Of a stretch of DNA of 64,000 nucleotides, positions 1-12,560 are shown in pieces. Source of the stretch: Tamarix chinensis (lineage: Eukaryota; Streptophyta; Magnoliopsida; Caryophyllales; Tamaricaceae); the NCBI GenBank assembly GCA_030549775.1, contig CM060180.1, forward strand, positions 92,526,172 through 92,590,171, written 5' to 3'. Every line of letters begins with the position of its first letter. Positions within the stretch are counted from its first letter, which is position 1. A program made the translations under genes and the position numbers. The notes beneath the pieces are model-generated. The model did not search any database. It was given only the letters and a program-made list of their open reading frames with translations, and was not told the origin of the DNA.

Positions 1-268
1 TCTTTTTAGGCTCTTAACTCCATGGTATCTCTTTTATATTTTTCGATATTATACTTAAAGTTAATCTCCTAACTCATATTTAAGTTTATGAAGTTTTTCT
101 CATTTTTTATTTATAATGTGTTATGTTTTAACTATTTTGCCTTGTGATTGATGTAAGGATAGTATGATAAGCTAAACTTATGTTAATTATGGCGTAGCAC
201 CCAAATATTTTGGTACTATGCTTCTACTAAAAATAAAAATTTTCAATATTAATTTTCGGGGTGTTACA
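1..268 (+). mobile_element. 3' end of a large LTR (same superfamily as 3668-7956)
   Basis: The segment ends in GGGGTGTTACA at 268, the same terminus as the solo LTR that ends at 7956. Upstream it has a TTTTGCCTTGTGATTGATG stretch that matches the tail of the LTR at 58.5 kb (TTTTAGCCTTATGATTGATT), and a GTAGCACCC-like block about 70 bp before the end. It is therefore read as the last ~270 bp of a plus-oriented LTR whose body lies left of the window. The assignment rests on similarity between copies within the window. Confidence 0.55.
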
Positions 269-3200
269 AAAACTCTATTATTAATAAGTTAGATACTTAG
301 TTATATATTGAACAAGCCCCTTTAGATACCTAAACTTAGCATTGGAATCAAATTTAGATCATTTCTAAATTTTAACCATTGGCCTAATTAATGATTCAGG
401 AGCATATCTAGTTCACTCTTAATCTTATTCTTCAAGGGATGGAAAACAAGAAGAATTAGCATACTTAAATATGGAACCCATTATGTTTGAAAATTATTAT
501 ACTTCTAATGCTTTATTACGTAATTCTTGTAGGTATTGTATATGTTTGCAAGAAGTTAAAGCTATTAAAAATCTTTGATGTACAAGACAATGGAATTACA
601 AAAATTACAAAAATTACAAAATGTATGAAAGAATAAGGGTACAAGACACAAAGTTAGATTACATATGTTAAATCTATGTATTACATATTTAGTGTTTGTG
701 TCGCTTTGTTATTATTATTATTTTTTAATACTTTGTAATGCTTGTAAAATGTCATTGTAACTCATATATATATGATTTTACCATGAGTAAAGGGTTTTTT
801 TTTATTAATAAGGCCAAATATATGGGCCTATTAAGGAAAGAGCCTACATGTGTACATGTATATATATAGACTTGTACACAATTGATCTCGACATAACATA
901 ACATGAATGAAAACTTTCGAATAGAGAGAATTACACCAAGTTATGTGTTTGCTTTTTCTTATTCTTCTTCTTCAAGTGAGATCTTTGGAGATTATTCTAT
1001 TAAAAAATAGAATATTTCTCTTTAGAAGGTTAAAGATCTTAGCCACCATCAAAAAACCAATTTCAAAATCAACTCAAACAAGTCGAGTTCAATGAAAATT
1101 TTGAAGATTTTTACAATACTTAAGACCATATAAAGACCTTGGTTTTATAGAAGATTACATGTTTATGATCTTCCACATCACTAAGTGAACTAATGAACTA
1201 TTAATTGAATGGCTTACTAGGATTTTTAAATTAGGCTGCCTAGTCACTCTTCTAGACCATTTCCATCCTAAAAATTTTTGGAGGGCAAGAGCTCATTAAC
1301 CACCCATAAAAATCTATGGTCTTACTAGCAAAAAAGGTAGGATAGATCCCAAATAAGGTGAAAAGTAAGTAGTGAAAATAAAAGAAAAGAAAAGGAAGGG
1401 GGTGCTGGGGAAGGAGCTAGGGGATAGGTGGGGGTGTTGGGGTGAGTTGGGGTGTTATGTGAGTTTGACTATTTGACTATTTTACTTTGTATTGCTATTG
1501 ATTAATTTTAGATGAATTTAACTTTATAATAAACTATTAAATTTGTAATTTAATTAATATCCATCAATTTAGATGAATATTAATTCAATGTGATCAAATT
1601 TAGTGCACAAAAAAAATTAATAATAATAATAATAATATAAAATTTGAAATTAAAACAATTTTTTAAAAGTAATAATAATAATTTCAAAATTAAAATTAAT
1701 GATAATATCAATTTAAAAAATAAAATTAGCAATAAAATTAAATTAACAATAATAACTTTTTTATATTTAATTTTACTTATATTATCTATTTTGAAAATAA
1801 CATTCATAATATTATTAATTTTAAAATTAATAATAATAATTTAATATTTAAATAAAATATATTGATAATATTATATTTTTAAAATTAACATTTTTTATTA
1901 GTAATTAATATAGTCCATCAATAATAAAAAAATAAATTAAATATAATTATTTCATTTAAAACTAATACTTATACTTAAATGAATAATAAAATTTAAAAAT
2001 AGTCGTGTTAGATAAATTGATGGGGCATAGGTTAATATGATTGTATATTTGATTATTATATAAAGGAATAAAAATATTAAAGTGAAAAGAAATAAGTGGT
2101 AAAATAATTAATAAATAATATTTTAATATTATTTAATATTTTTAGAAGGTGGAGTTGTATCATAAGTGGTAAACATGATGGTACATGGTCTTAATGTTGC
2201 GTCTAAATCTTTGTGGGTTTCTTACTTGGCTTCCTCGCTAATCTCTCTTAATAGTTCAATTGAGGTGCTTTGGATACTTAGCACATAGATACTTGAACAA
2301 TCTATAAAATAAAATAAAATATCGTTTTTTTTATTTAGAAGAGGCCATTTTTAATATTCTAAGTCTCAAATTAAAGAACCAACTCCTCTCGTTACACACC
2401 TATATCTCTTGATACATGCCCCTATATTCCCTCATTTTTTTTTCGAATTTCTAAAATTCACCTTTTCCAAGTCTCCCTCCTCTCTCAGTCTCTCCCATTT
2501 TTCATTTGGTGGTCTAATTGCTCCTCTTCAATATAAGTGATGGATTTTTTTAATTTTTCTTTTTATATTTATTCCTTGTGTAGCATGATTTAGGTGTGTG
2601 TTAGATTATCTATGAAAATCTATGAAAGAAATAGGGTAGGGACGAACGGGTGAATCATGCGTAGGGGGATGAACGGATGAGTTGAGAGCGAAGGGAGAGA
2701 AACAAACGAGCAAACCACCTATTGAGGCCACAAGGCTGCGGGTAAGAGCCCTGTAGTTCTCCCTCACCCTATGCTTAAATTGCCTATCGCCTCCCCCAAC
2801 CTATGCACCAAGACCCGTCGCCTCCCCTACCTACGTACTAATGACCCATTGACTCCCCCCTCTTATGCGACAACGACCTGTCTTCCCCGTCACCTAATTT
2901 TACTTGTACGCAAACCCTAAACCCCAAACTCTCAACCATAGATCCCATGCCCCAAATCACAAACACTCAAATATCATCCCTTAACCCTAAACCCTAACCC
3001 CTAACCCCTAAGCTCTAAACCCTAAACCCAAAACTACTACCTTTCTCTTTTATAGTTCAATTATTGCTAACTTTTGATAAAAATATTTTTCATGTATTTG
3101 TAGTTTGATTTTATGCCATTCACCACTTATTCGATATTGTCGCAAGAGGTTTCATTATACCATGATGACCTTGTCTATGTCGACATTGTGGAGCCGTCCA

Positions 3201-3667
3201 TGCCAGGTCATGTTGCGTGGCCGTTTGGATATACCAAGCTCTTTCCCATGCCTCCTATTAGACCAACTATTAGATTCTACTACATTATGAAGGTGTAGAA
3301 GTATAAGGTAGATTGCTCTAGTTGTAGAGCATTGTGGAAGAGCTAAGCAGATCATATATTAGACTTCAATCGCCGAGCTAGCCAATGTGTTTATTAGCAT
3401 CATGCTTCCAATGGCTTCCTTATGTAGTTTTGATCTTGATCTCACCCAAGAGTCCACCGTAGGGCAAATGAAGGATCGTTTAATCCAGAGTACATCACTA
3501 CAAGGGTGGAGGTCCATAATGTGATGACAGGTGAGTACCGATACTGGTTCAAACAAGAGAAGAGGGGACTAATCGATAATGACACATTATATGAAAAATT
3601 AAAAGAGGTGTACTTAGAATTTGGGAGACTAGCAATTACCTCTAGTGAAAAGGATAGTGACCAACAT
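269..3667. other. Intergenic, no gene recognised
   Basis: This is AT-rich sequence with no credible coding region. The 1.58-2.0 kb part is almost pure A/T, and its small open frames on both strands are low-complexity. A TATATATATAGA box near 860 followed by a transcript-like stretch could be part of an old LTR, but no partner or boundary was found. 3105-3660 has several short overlapping open frames on both strands that look like an eroded coding fragment of unknown type. Confidence 0.5.
2920..3032. repeat. Degenerate telomere-like (CCCTAAA) tract
   Basis: CCCTAAACC, CCCTAAACCCTAACCCC and related variants recur over about 110 bp. This resembles the plant telomere unit CCCTAAA but is degenerate and short. 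It is probably an interstitial relic or a low-complexity gene-flank tract. No true telomere is implied. Confidence 0.45.
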
Positions 3668-5658
3668 TGAAATGCCCTAAAAATTTCTAATTTTAAAAAT
3701 TATAGTTAAATAAGATTTTATTAGGAAAATTATTTTATTTAAAATAAGAAGGAGAAAATAGTTTTAAATTAATATTAATTTTATAAATAATTTAATTAAA
3801 GAAAATTAGGGTTTTTTGCTAATTAAAATGAAATTTATGAAAAATCTTTTAAAAATCCTATTTTAGCCTAAAAAGAAATTTAAATATTATTGTTTTTAAA
3901 TATCCCAAATATTTTAATTAATTTATTTAACCCAACACTCATATTTTTCTTTTCTTGCCTTTTTCCTTTTTTTTCCTTTTCTTTCTTCCTTTTTCCTTTC
4001 TTTTTCTTTCTTTTCTCCTTTTTTCTTTTTCCTCTCCTTTTCCCCATTAGGTCTGCCCTCTTCCACGACCTAGTTCCCCTCTCTCCTTCCTTTGGCGCGG
4101 CCTGGTTAGCGCGACCGCTCCTCCTTCGTTATCCCTCGTCGCGCCGCATTTTAATTCTCTCTTTCCCTATATGCCGCATTCCATTTAATTTCACCCCTCA
4201 CCTCGCGCCCGAACGGCCCGATCTGACTCTCTTTTCTTTTCTTTCTTTATTCTCCGAACCGCCCGATCCCCCACCTTTCTTCTTCTTCTTCCTTCGCACC
4301 TGCCCAGCCCCGTTGACGCCTGCACCCTCCGCCGCCCAGTCTTGGATTTTTGCCGCCGGTTACGGCCATTTTGACTGGCCATTCTCCTTCCTCTCTCTTC
4401 CCCCTGACTCACTGACCCTTTTGACCCAACCAACGCTCCCTTTTCTCGCATGTTTCCCCTTCTCCCAACCAACCACACCTTGCCATGTCTTCTTGATCTT
4501 CGCCAATTTTGTTGCCGCCAGTGACCCTAACCCTAATTGCATTATCCACTCACCGAACCACATAACCCTAACCTCTCCTCTAACTCTATAAAATACTTCC
4601 ATGATCTACCCTGTATCGAGTTTTTGGTCTCCAACCCAGAAATCATCCCTTTTCGCCACCACCCCTTCAAACGCTAGTTATGCCGCCTCCGTCCAACTCC
4701 TCCACCATTTCTGGCCACCCAACTCATCCTTGCATCACCCTCTAACTACCTAAACCTCCCTCGTCCCTTGAATATTCTTGCATAAGCCGTAGAGGCTGTG
4801 CAAAGTAGCCTTCCCGATCAACCCTATTTTTTGTATCCGCTGCCCTTTGAACCGCCCTTAGCCACCTCTTTTGCTACTTCCACTGCTTCTTTCACCTCCC
4901 AAATTGTGTTGTAGACCCTCCTCTACCTTCCCCTACCTTTCTTTTCCTCTCCCTCCCTCTCCTCCTCTCTTTCTCTTCTTCTTCCTCCTTCGGCCACTAC
5001 CGTCGCCGATGTGTGCCGCCACCTCCATTCTGTTCCTCTCCTCCTAGGCAACCCTAAATACCCCAACCCTCACCTTCATTCTCCCTATTTTGTTCCTAGC
5101 CTTCAACCCTTCACTGTGCACCGCCACCGGTACCGTCTATCACCTCTAGCCTAAGGTTTAACCCTAGACCCTCTAAACCCTTCTCCCTATTTTTATAAGC
5201 CTTAATTTATTTTATTTCATTTATTTGAATATCAATACTATTATTATTTCCATTATTAATATGTATTATTATTAGTAGTAGTATTAATGTTTTTATTATT
5301 ATTTCTGTTGAGGGCGGAAGCCCTATTGTAATTTTTAATTCGATTTTAGCATTATTATTCTTATTATTCGTATTATTCCTATTATTATTATTAATATGTG
5401 TTTATTATTATAATTATTATTTCTATTATTATTATTTTGAATTATTATTATTTAATTATTAATATTACAACTATTTTACTATTAGTTTTGCTATTATTAT
5501 TATTATTAGTGTTGTTATTGTTGTTGTTGTTATTATTATTATTAAGTTTAGTATTTTTAAAGTAGGGTAGAAACCCTACTTCATTTTATCTTCGAATATT
5601 ATCCTTACTATTATTACCATTGTGGTTATTATTATTTTGTAATATTATTATGGTTTTT

Positions 5659-5768
<110 letters not shown>

Positions 5769-6839
5769 ATTTGGTTATTTATTTTACTAATATTATTATT
5801 AGTATTATTTTGGTAAGAGGACCGAAGCCCTTATTTTACTATGTTTTTTAGTAATGCCTTTATATTATTATTGTTACTATTTTTATTATTCTTTTTAATA
5901 CTAGAATTGATATTATTTTTGGTATTTTTGCTATTATTATTTTAGTATTTTATCAAAAGTATAGTCTTAGAATAAGTTAGTATTTAATAGTATTTTTGGT
6001 AAGAGGGAGTCTAATTTCTAGTTTTTCCCTCATAATAGGTGAAAACAGTTAAAGCCTTAAGGAGGCGTAGGAGCGTGCTCCAAGACTGGTGTCGTTTTAG
6101 GTAAGGGGTTACTAAGGCCTTTTGTGTGTTTATATGCATTATGTGCTATGCTTATCATTATTAATTATGTTGTATGTGGTATGATGTGGAGTTAAAGTAT
6201 GTTTTTATGTATTTGCATGGCATGTGTGTTATGGTATGTGATGTGTTGTAATCCTATAAGACATGCATGTGAGGTTGTATAAAAGTGGTATTGTGTGGGG
6301 AAAAGGTTGAAAATGGAAAAAGGGAAGTAAGTTGACTAAAGGGGAAATGAGTTGATCTAAGTATTTTAATGATCTTTGAGTGGAGGAATAAAATGGGAAA
6401 TTTAGGGTTTTGCATGAAAGAATTTAGGATTTGCATGGTGGTATTAATAGTTGCATGGTGGTATTAGGGTTCGCATGGGATGTGTAAAGTCTACATGGGA
6501 GTGAAATTTACGTATGGAACGTTGCTTTGGGATGTGAGGAAAGTAATGTAAGCTTTGTTTGGGTGGTTGAACACTTTGGATGAAAAATAGTACGTGGAGC
6601 ATTATATAGGTACGTAGGAAACTGAGCTAGGGTTTGTGTGGATAATTAGGGTTTGTTGTGTATGCTTAGAGTTTTTGTGGGTATCGTGTGTATTTGGTGA
6701 TTAAAGTATAATTATGAGGGTAGAATTTATGATTTGTGATGTGTGAAGTGTAAAGGGAGTGATTCATGCATGTCTAGGGTTAAAATTTTTCTAATAAGAT
6801 ACTTAAGACATTAATCACTTAAAGTGAAAGATTGTTGAG

Positions 6840-7200
6840 CCGGGCCCAGATAGGTCCATCGGTGAATAATAGTGGTTAGAGCATGATGTCCTATGCGTAA
6901 CCGGTCCACCGGTAATAATAGTGGTTAGGCTTTGTACCTGTGCATTTTCGGTCCACTGGCTATAATAGTGGGGGATTCCGTGCTAAAAAAACCAAACATA
7001 TTTGTGCCAAGTCATGGGAAAGACACTAATCACTTATAGTGGAACACCATGCGAGTAGGGGCCAGACCGGTCCACCGGCGAATAATAGTGGACAGGTACT
7101 ACGGTATTCTGGAGACCGGTCCACCGACGAATAATAGTGGTTAGGGCATGATGTGCTATGTGTTTTCGGTCCACCGGCTATAATAGTGGGGTTCCCGTAC
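6840..7200 (+). repeat. Two imperfect ~200 bp LTR-internal repeats with CCACCGG...AATAATAGTGG motifs
   Basis: Two successive blocks (about 6842-6985 and 7046-7195) each contain three copies of a motif of the form GGTCCACCGG, then GAATAATAGTGG. CCAC at the left pairs with GTGG at the right, so each motif can fold into a small stem. In both blocks the third copy reads GGCTATAATAGTGGGG. Diverged versions occur twice in the LTR at 57.6-58.03 kb. Confidence 0.75.
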
Positions 7201-8263
7201 TCGCGTGGGTTTGATAAAAAGTATGGTGTGAATCAACTTCTGATCAGAGATTAATTAAGTAATTGAATCGAATTATATATGGGCCTTTGTACTTTTACCT
7301 AGATGATCACATGAGTTTATGTTATCATGATTATACTCTTTTATTCTTCTGCATTATTTATGTGATTTTATATATTGGCCTTAGTGGTCGGTTACCTTAC
7401 TCAGTACGTAGTGTACTGATCACCCTTTTCATGGGTGCTGCTCATTTCCATGAGTAGTATGCCCTTCTGAATTTGTGCAGGTGGGTGAGACATCAATTGG
7501 GGCTGAGTGTTGAGATTGTGGTTGGCTCTAGGTTCGAGAATGTCGTGGCCGTATTCTCTCTCTTCTTATTATTTGATATTCTTCTATTATTTCCTTTGTA
7601 TCGAATTTGCCCTTTTATGAATTAGTATTTGTATTGAGTATTTCAAACGAATCTTTTATCGATTAAAAAATTTTTTTGTTCCAAGGAATTTTGATTCCAC
7701 ACTTTCTATCTTTTTATTAGTTTTATGCATACTTTGATTTTGATGTATGATTCTTTCTAGTTTCTTATGAACTGTTGGTTTGAGTTTAAATGTTAATCTT
7801 TTCTTTAGCCTTAGTACTTGGTACTGAAGTGATCGGAGAGAATCAGTTTGGTACTAAGTGTAGCCGTAACATCCCCAAAATTCATGGGTTTTAAATTAAA
7901 TAGTTTTATTTAAATTCTTTCGCTTTAAAAAAAGTAGTAAATTTTGGGGTGTTACAAACATATTGATGGTGATGGTCATAATTAGTAGGATATTTTGTAG
8001 TGTATTTAGTTATTTTTATTTATTTATCAGCTTTGAACAAAACAAAATGTCTAAATGTTAATAAATTGTTTGCTATAATAGTTATGTCTCGTACATTAAG
8101 ATTACTATTATGACATAATACACATATAATACCATTAACACAATATAGAATTGTTAACTAAAGTTTGGTTGTGTATAATACCCATCGTATTTTGGTAATA
8201 CAATTGAGATATAGCACATCCTGTCCAGCAACATTAGGATCGGCATGACGCTACCAATTATTA

Positions 8264-8271
8264 GATATAGG
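8264..8271. repeat. Target site duplication (left) of hAT-like element
   Basis: GATATAGG is repeated exactly at 9972-9979. An 8 bp duplication is the hallmark of hAT superfamily insertion. Confidence 0.85.
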
Positions 8272-9971
8272 TAGAGCTGGCAAAAGTTGACCCGACCTGA
8301 AAAATCCGACGAATACCGACTCGATCCGTCCGAAATCCGATCCGATTTTATCCGAGTAATTAAAAACCCGAAACTTATCCGACCCGATCCGATACATATC
8401 CGATATCCGATATAACCCGAGAAATCATAAGCCCGAAATAAACCCGACCCGACCCGTTATTCACCCGAAACCCAATATAATCCGAAAAACTATAAATCTG
8501 AAATGACCCGACCCGATCTATTATTTATCTGAAATCTGATATTATCTGAAAAATTATAAATCTATAAGGATTCAACTTGGTACTACCCAAAAATTAACAT
8601 TAATCCATAACTCAAAATTTTTAAAACTTCATAAAACATGAAATAATATAGATGTGCAACTAATCTATACTAGCACTTACATCAAAATCTAGAAACAATA
8701 TACTTTTATAAAATTTATATCACTTATGTACATACAAATACAATATCAATTGATACCAATAGAAATAAAAGTAGAGAAAAAAAACACTACTATGCCATTT
8801 AAATATTAATTCACTTCCATTATTTCATCTAGTACCATAAGATAATAACAGTGCAGTCTTGAACACTATATGTTAGTATCTACATGGCCATACCTTGCAA
8901 TATAGCACTTACAACATTATAAGAAAGTAGGAAAAATCTAGAGTGAGAATGTTAGTTATTCATTATAAAAATTGAAGATTAATATTTTTTATTACATCAA
9001 CAGTGTTAAATAGTAAGAAGTCAATATTAGTTGGTCTTTTGTCAATAATAGTCATTATTGCTTACTTTATCTAATGTTTATCTTATTTAGCTTGATATGA
9101 TCTAATCAAAATATATAATAAAAAAAACTAATATGTTGTTATTATTATTTTTGCCATAATTGATATTCATTGATTACTATTATTGTTGTTATCATTATTT
9201 TTGTATTATTATTATTATTAAAATTATGTTGATATGATGTGATCAATCTCTTTTAAAAATAATATGAGAAGTACAACCTTATAAGTCTTTATTTGTTATC
9301 AATTATCAATGACTATTATAAGTTAATATCATGTAAGGAGCGTATAAGATATAAATATAATATAAACTTAAAATAATACTAGAACTCAATATGACCTAAC
9401 TAATAATGGAGTTGAATTATAAGTTATACCTTAACATAAAAAAAAAAGTGATACGATTTGAAAAATTTTAAATTTGAAATGTCAGATACATCTTCAAAGA
9501 TAAAATAATGATAAAAAATTCTAAGGCCCCAAAACAATTAATATAATAATTCACTTTTAATTGAATAAGATAAATTAAAATAAATGATCTCAAAATAATT
9601 AGCTTTTAATAATATCTTGGAATAAAAAGAAAGAAAGAAAATGACACAAGTATGGCTCAAATATGAAATGACCTAAATCTAATCTAAATTCGACCCGAAA
9701 ATATAATAATTCAAACTCAACCAAGCCATTTCCGAACCCGAACCGAAATTAGAATAACCCAAATTTACCCGAATCCGAGTCCATCCGATCTCAACCAGAC
9801 CCGACCCGAGAGCTTAGAATGACCCGAGATTATCCGATACTGAGTTGATCCGAATCAAACCCGACCCAGCCCAACCCGACAAAATGATCCGAAATTATCC
9901 GAAACCGATATAACCCGATTATCATATTACCCGATCCGATAGTGACCCGACCCGCCCGATTGCCAGCTCTA
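8272..9971. mobile_element. Non-autonomous hAT-like DNA transposon (1.7 kb)
   Basis: The termini are inverted repeats (TAGAGCTGGCAA at the left, TTGCCAGCTCTA at the right), flanked by perfect 8 bp duplications GATATAGG. Both subterminal regions (8.29-8.58 kb and 9.69-9.96 kb) are packed with ACCCGA, ATCCGA and GACCCG motifs in GC-richer DNA, while the ~1.1 kb core is AT-rich and has no coding capacity. Dense subterminal motifs of this kind are the usual transposase-binding arrangement in hAT elements. No transposase is encoded, so it would need one supplied in trans. Confidence 0.88.
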
Positions 9972-9979
9972 GATATAGG
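9972..9979. repeat. Target site duplication (right) of hAT-like element
   Basis: GATATAGG is an exact copy of 8264-8271. Confidence 0.85.
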
Positions 9980-10149
9980 TGGTAACATTGCATATTACAT
10001 TAAGGTTATCTACATAAATTTATATATAAAAAAAAACATAAGAGTTTAAGGTTACCTATTAGATATAATATAATGAAGGCTTTATTCAAATGAAAAACAT
10101 CACTTACTAATACGAAGTGCGTAAAATCATTGTAATCCAAGATGTTAAT

Positions 10150-12560
10150 AATGCAATCAGGTTGTCAGTTGTTAGGTAGAGCTCTGTGTAACAAACATAT
10201 AACTGATTCTGCCCAGCTCAAGTAGACAAATACCATATTATACGCTATCACCAATAGAAATCCAAAGTCAGGTTGTTGCCACCATTTCTCTATTGGAGCT
10301 AGTCTATAAAAATGGGTAAGTCGCTCCCTATTTTGGGTAATCGAATCTATAAAGACATATTCATACAATCCGGACTTTGTTAGCAATTCCCTAAACATTA
10401 CCCCTAACATCGGTTCAGAGTTTCTCGTTCCTAAAGAGTTTTAGTGAAACAACTCTAAATCCATAATTTTTATCTCCCACAACATTACACCATGATTCAA
10501 CCCACGAAAGCATCACTGCCTTGATATCCAATGGCCATGGAAAATCATGTAAGGATCAGCATGTCCTCCCGGTACTATGTATCTTACTACTCCATCCTCG
10601 ACCCATTCTTGATTGACCAGGAGAATCTTGTCCTCTACCACATCCTCAACACAATCAATCACGTCCCCTAAGTGAATTCAAATAAGCACATGTTGTATAC
10701 TCCCACTCTAATAGTTTCCTCCTTATACTATTACTCCCTTACTTTGTTGAACATCTAGCTCAACCATACTTATAGTAGCAAGTTGGAAGATCTCGTCCAT
10801 GATATTCGAATATTGCGCTAGTTCTCTAGGAGAATTGGAATGGTCCAACATCATTTATACCAACAGTAGTAATGTTAGAATTGAAGATATAATAATTTGT
10901 CACATTGGAATGGTTGTATTAGATTTATACCTTTCATATAATATTAGAGGAAAAAGGACATGCAATTAGAGGAACAACTAAACCATTGAATTGAAATCTT
11001 TCTTTAGCTTGTTTGACAATGGTAAAAGTCTTTCAGAATTGATGAATTGCTTATTCTAGGATAGTTTGATTATCTCATTTGTACTAAAATATCTAGTGTG
11101 CACATAGTAGACTGTGTGTCCACCTGAAGTAACATCCACACACTAAAGGATTAGAACCAACCAAATTAGATCTCTTATTCTCCTCCTCAATTAGATCCAA
11201 TGCTTTACAACATACAAGAGATGTGGTCTCCTTAAACAAGTTATTAGTAGAGTAATGAGGAATAATGACCCAAGACTACTTCAAATCTTTCTTCAACTCA
11301 TTCACTTAGAGCCGAATCAACATATCAATCTTTGGCCATAACATGTCGAAACTCATTTGAGATGATACTATATATTTCTTCAGCCTCAAATGCTCACTTT
11401 CCCTAATTTTAATATTTTAAAATATAAGTGTTGGTTATTTAATTGTAATTTAAATGAAAAAAATATTCACACTAATAAATTTATACCTATTGGACATATA
11501 AGTACCAAAGTGAAGCTCCTGGTCAACCCACACGGAAACAAACCTCTTCTTATAAGAATTCAACCAAGTGTCATAGATATATTGTATCATATGAGAAAAT
11601 TTGTCCCATCCATCGTGCATAAGTAAAAGCTCATTCTCATATGTCTGCAATGTGGTTGCCTTTACAATCTTCCTCCATTGGATCATGAAATGTTCTTCGG
11701 ATGTTGCAGTTATTAATTTTTTTTATTGTATGTAAGAGAACATTCTTACTAATATGCCATTTGCATAAAAGGGGGGTTGTACTAGAAAAAAACCTTAGAC
11801 ACTACTTCTGCCACACCCAGTTCTCTATTAGTGATGACAATATTTGTTTCATAGGGCTCCATCATCCTCTTCACCTTATCAAGCACCAATTGATAATTAT
11901 CTTCCTTTTCTCTTCCCATGAATGAAAAAATAATGGTAAAATTCTTACCACTAGACACAAAACCAATAACTTCCAAGAAAGGAAGGTTGTACCTATTGGT
12001 TTTGTATGTGCAATCCAAGAAAATGACATATGAAAACACACACAAAAGAACAACATAATCAGGATGTGTAAATATAATATCACTAAACATATTAGAGCTT
12101 GGATACTTATGATATCAATATCAATAGTCATTGGTTTCCATAAAATATAATCGCTTCTGTATGACTGTACGCCCAACCAACTTCTGCATCCTATACTTGT
12201 GTCTTGCATTGTATATTGTCCTAACTATTGCAGCCATATTACCAGGAGCCCTTTGTAATTTGTTGATGATTTCCATCAGTTTTACATTTATCGCGTCCAG
12301 TTTCTCTATCAACTTTTGTTCTTCTAGCGATAATCGTTTCCCAAAAGAATGCCCTTGTCTGAATATTCTAAAACTATGGGTGTGTATGCCACATTCAACC
12401 TTCAATTCCCATTCACTATAAGAAATTTTCCTCCGGCATATTCTAAATTTAAAGTCATATTTTTTTGATCCAAAAGATAGTGCACTTTCAGAATTTATTA
12501 ATAATTGTCTTCTATATGTACCACCTCTCTCATAATGAAACCAAATCTTCACTGGTTTTG
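10150..12560 (-). pseudogene. Mutator-like (FAR1-related) transposase with SWIM and OTU-like remnants, degenerate
   Basis: Read on the minus strand from 12552 the order is as follows. First comes a FAR1-like N-terminal region (ELKVECGIHTHSF, then GHSFGKRLS and TIYNARHKYR). Next is the MULE transposase core (IIFTHPDYVVLL, FLDCTYKTNRYNLPFLEVIG). After a frameshift comes a block with TWLNSYKKRFVSVWVD. A SWIM zinc-finger remnant follows at 11097-11140 (CGC...CAH). Last is a stretch like the OTU cysteine-protease domain found fused to some plant MULE transposases (VVGDKNYGFRVVS, near 10430-10490), ending with a KWWQQPDFGFLL motif. The second catalytic acidic position (expected D in TDRE) reads N at 11827-11829, and the OTU catalytic Cys (expected DGNCGFR) reads Tyr at 10463-10465. 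With several stops and frame changes it is a dead gene. Terminal repeats were not found. Confidence 0.75.

Noticed and set aside
1580..1844. Hydrophobic open frames on both strands (75 and 66 codons)
   Set aside because: They are nearly pure A/T sequence. The Ile/Asn/Lys/Leu content follows from composition.
2920..3032. Chromosome end or telomere
   Set aside because: The units are degenerate, the tract is only ~110 bp, and it is flanked by ordinary sequence on both sides.
3890..4591. 233-codon open frame rich in Phe, Leu, Pro and Ser
   Set aside because: It lies in the pyrimidine-rich tract of the solo LTR. Its composition is explained by CT repeats and no domain is visible.
6840..7200. CRISPR-like spaced repeats
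   Set aside because: The repeats are imperfect, lie inside a plant LTR, and the intervening sequence is itself duplicated. The genome is a plant's.
11390..12421. Plus-strand open frames opposite the MULE relic
   Set aside because: They are shadows of the minus-strand transposase frames and have no family features.
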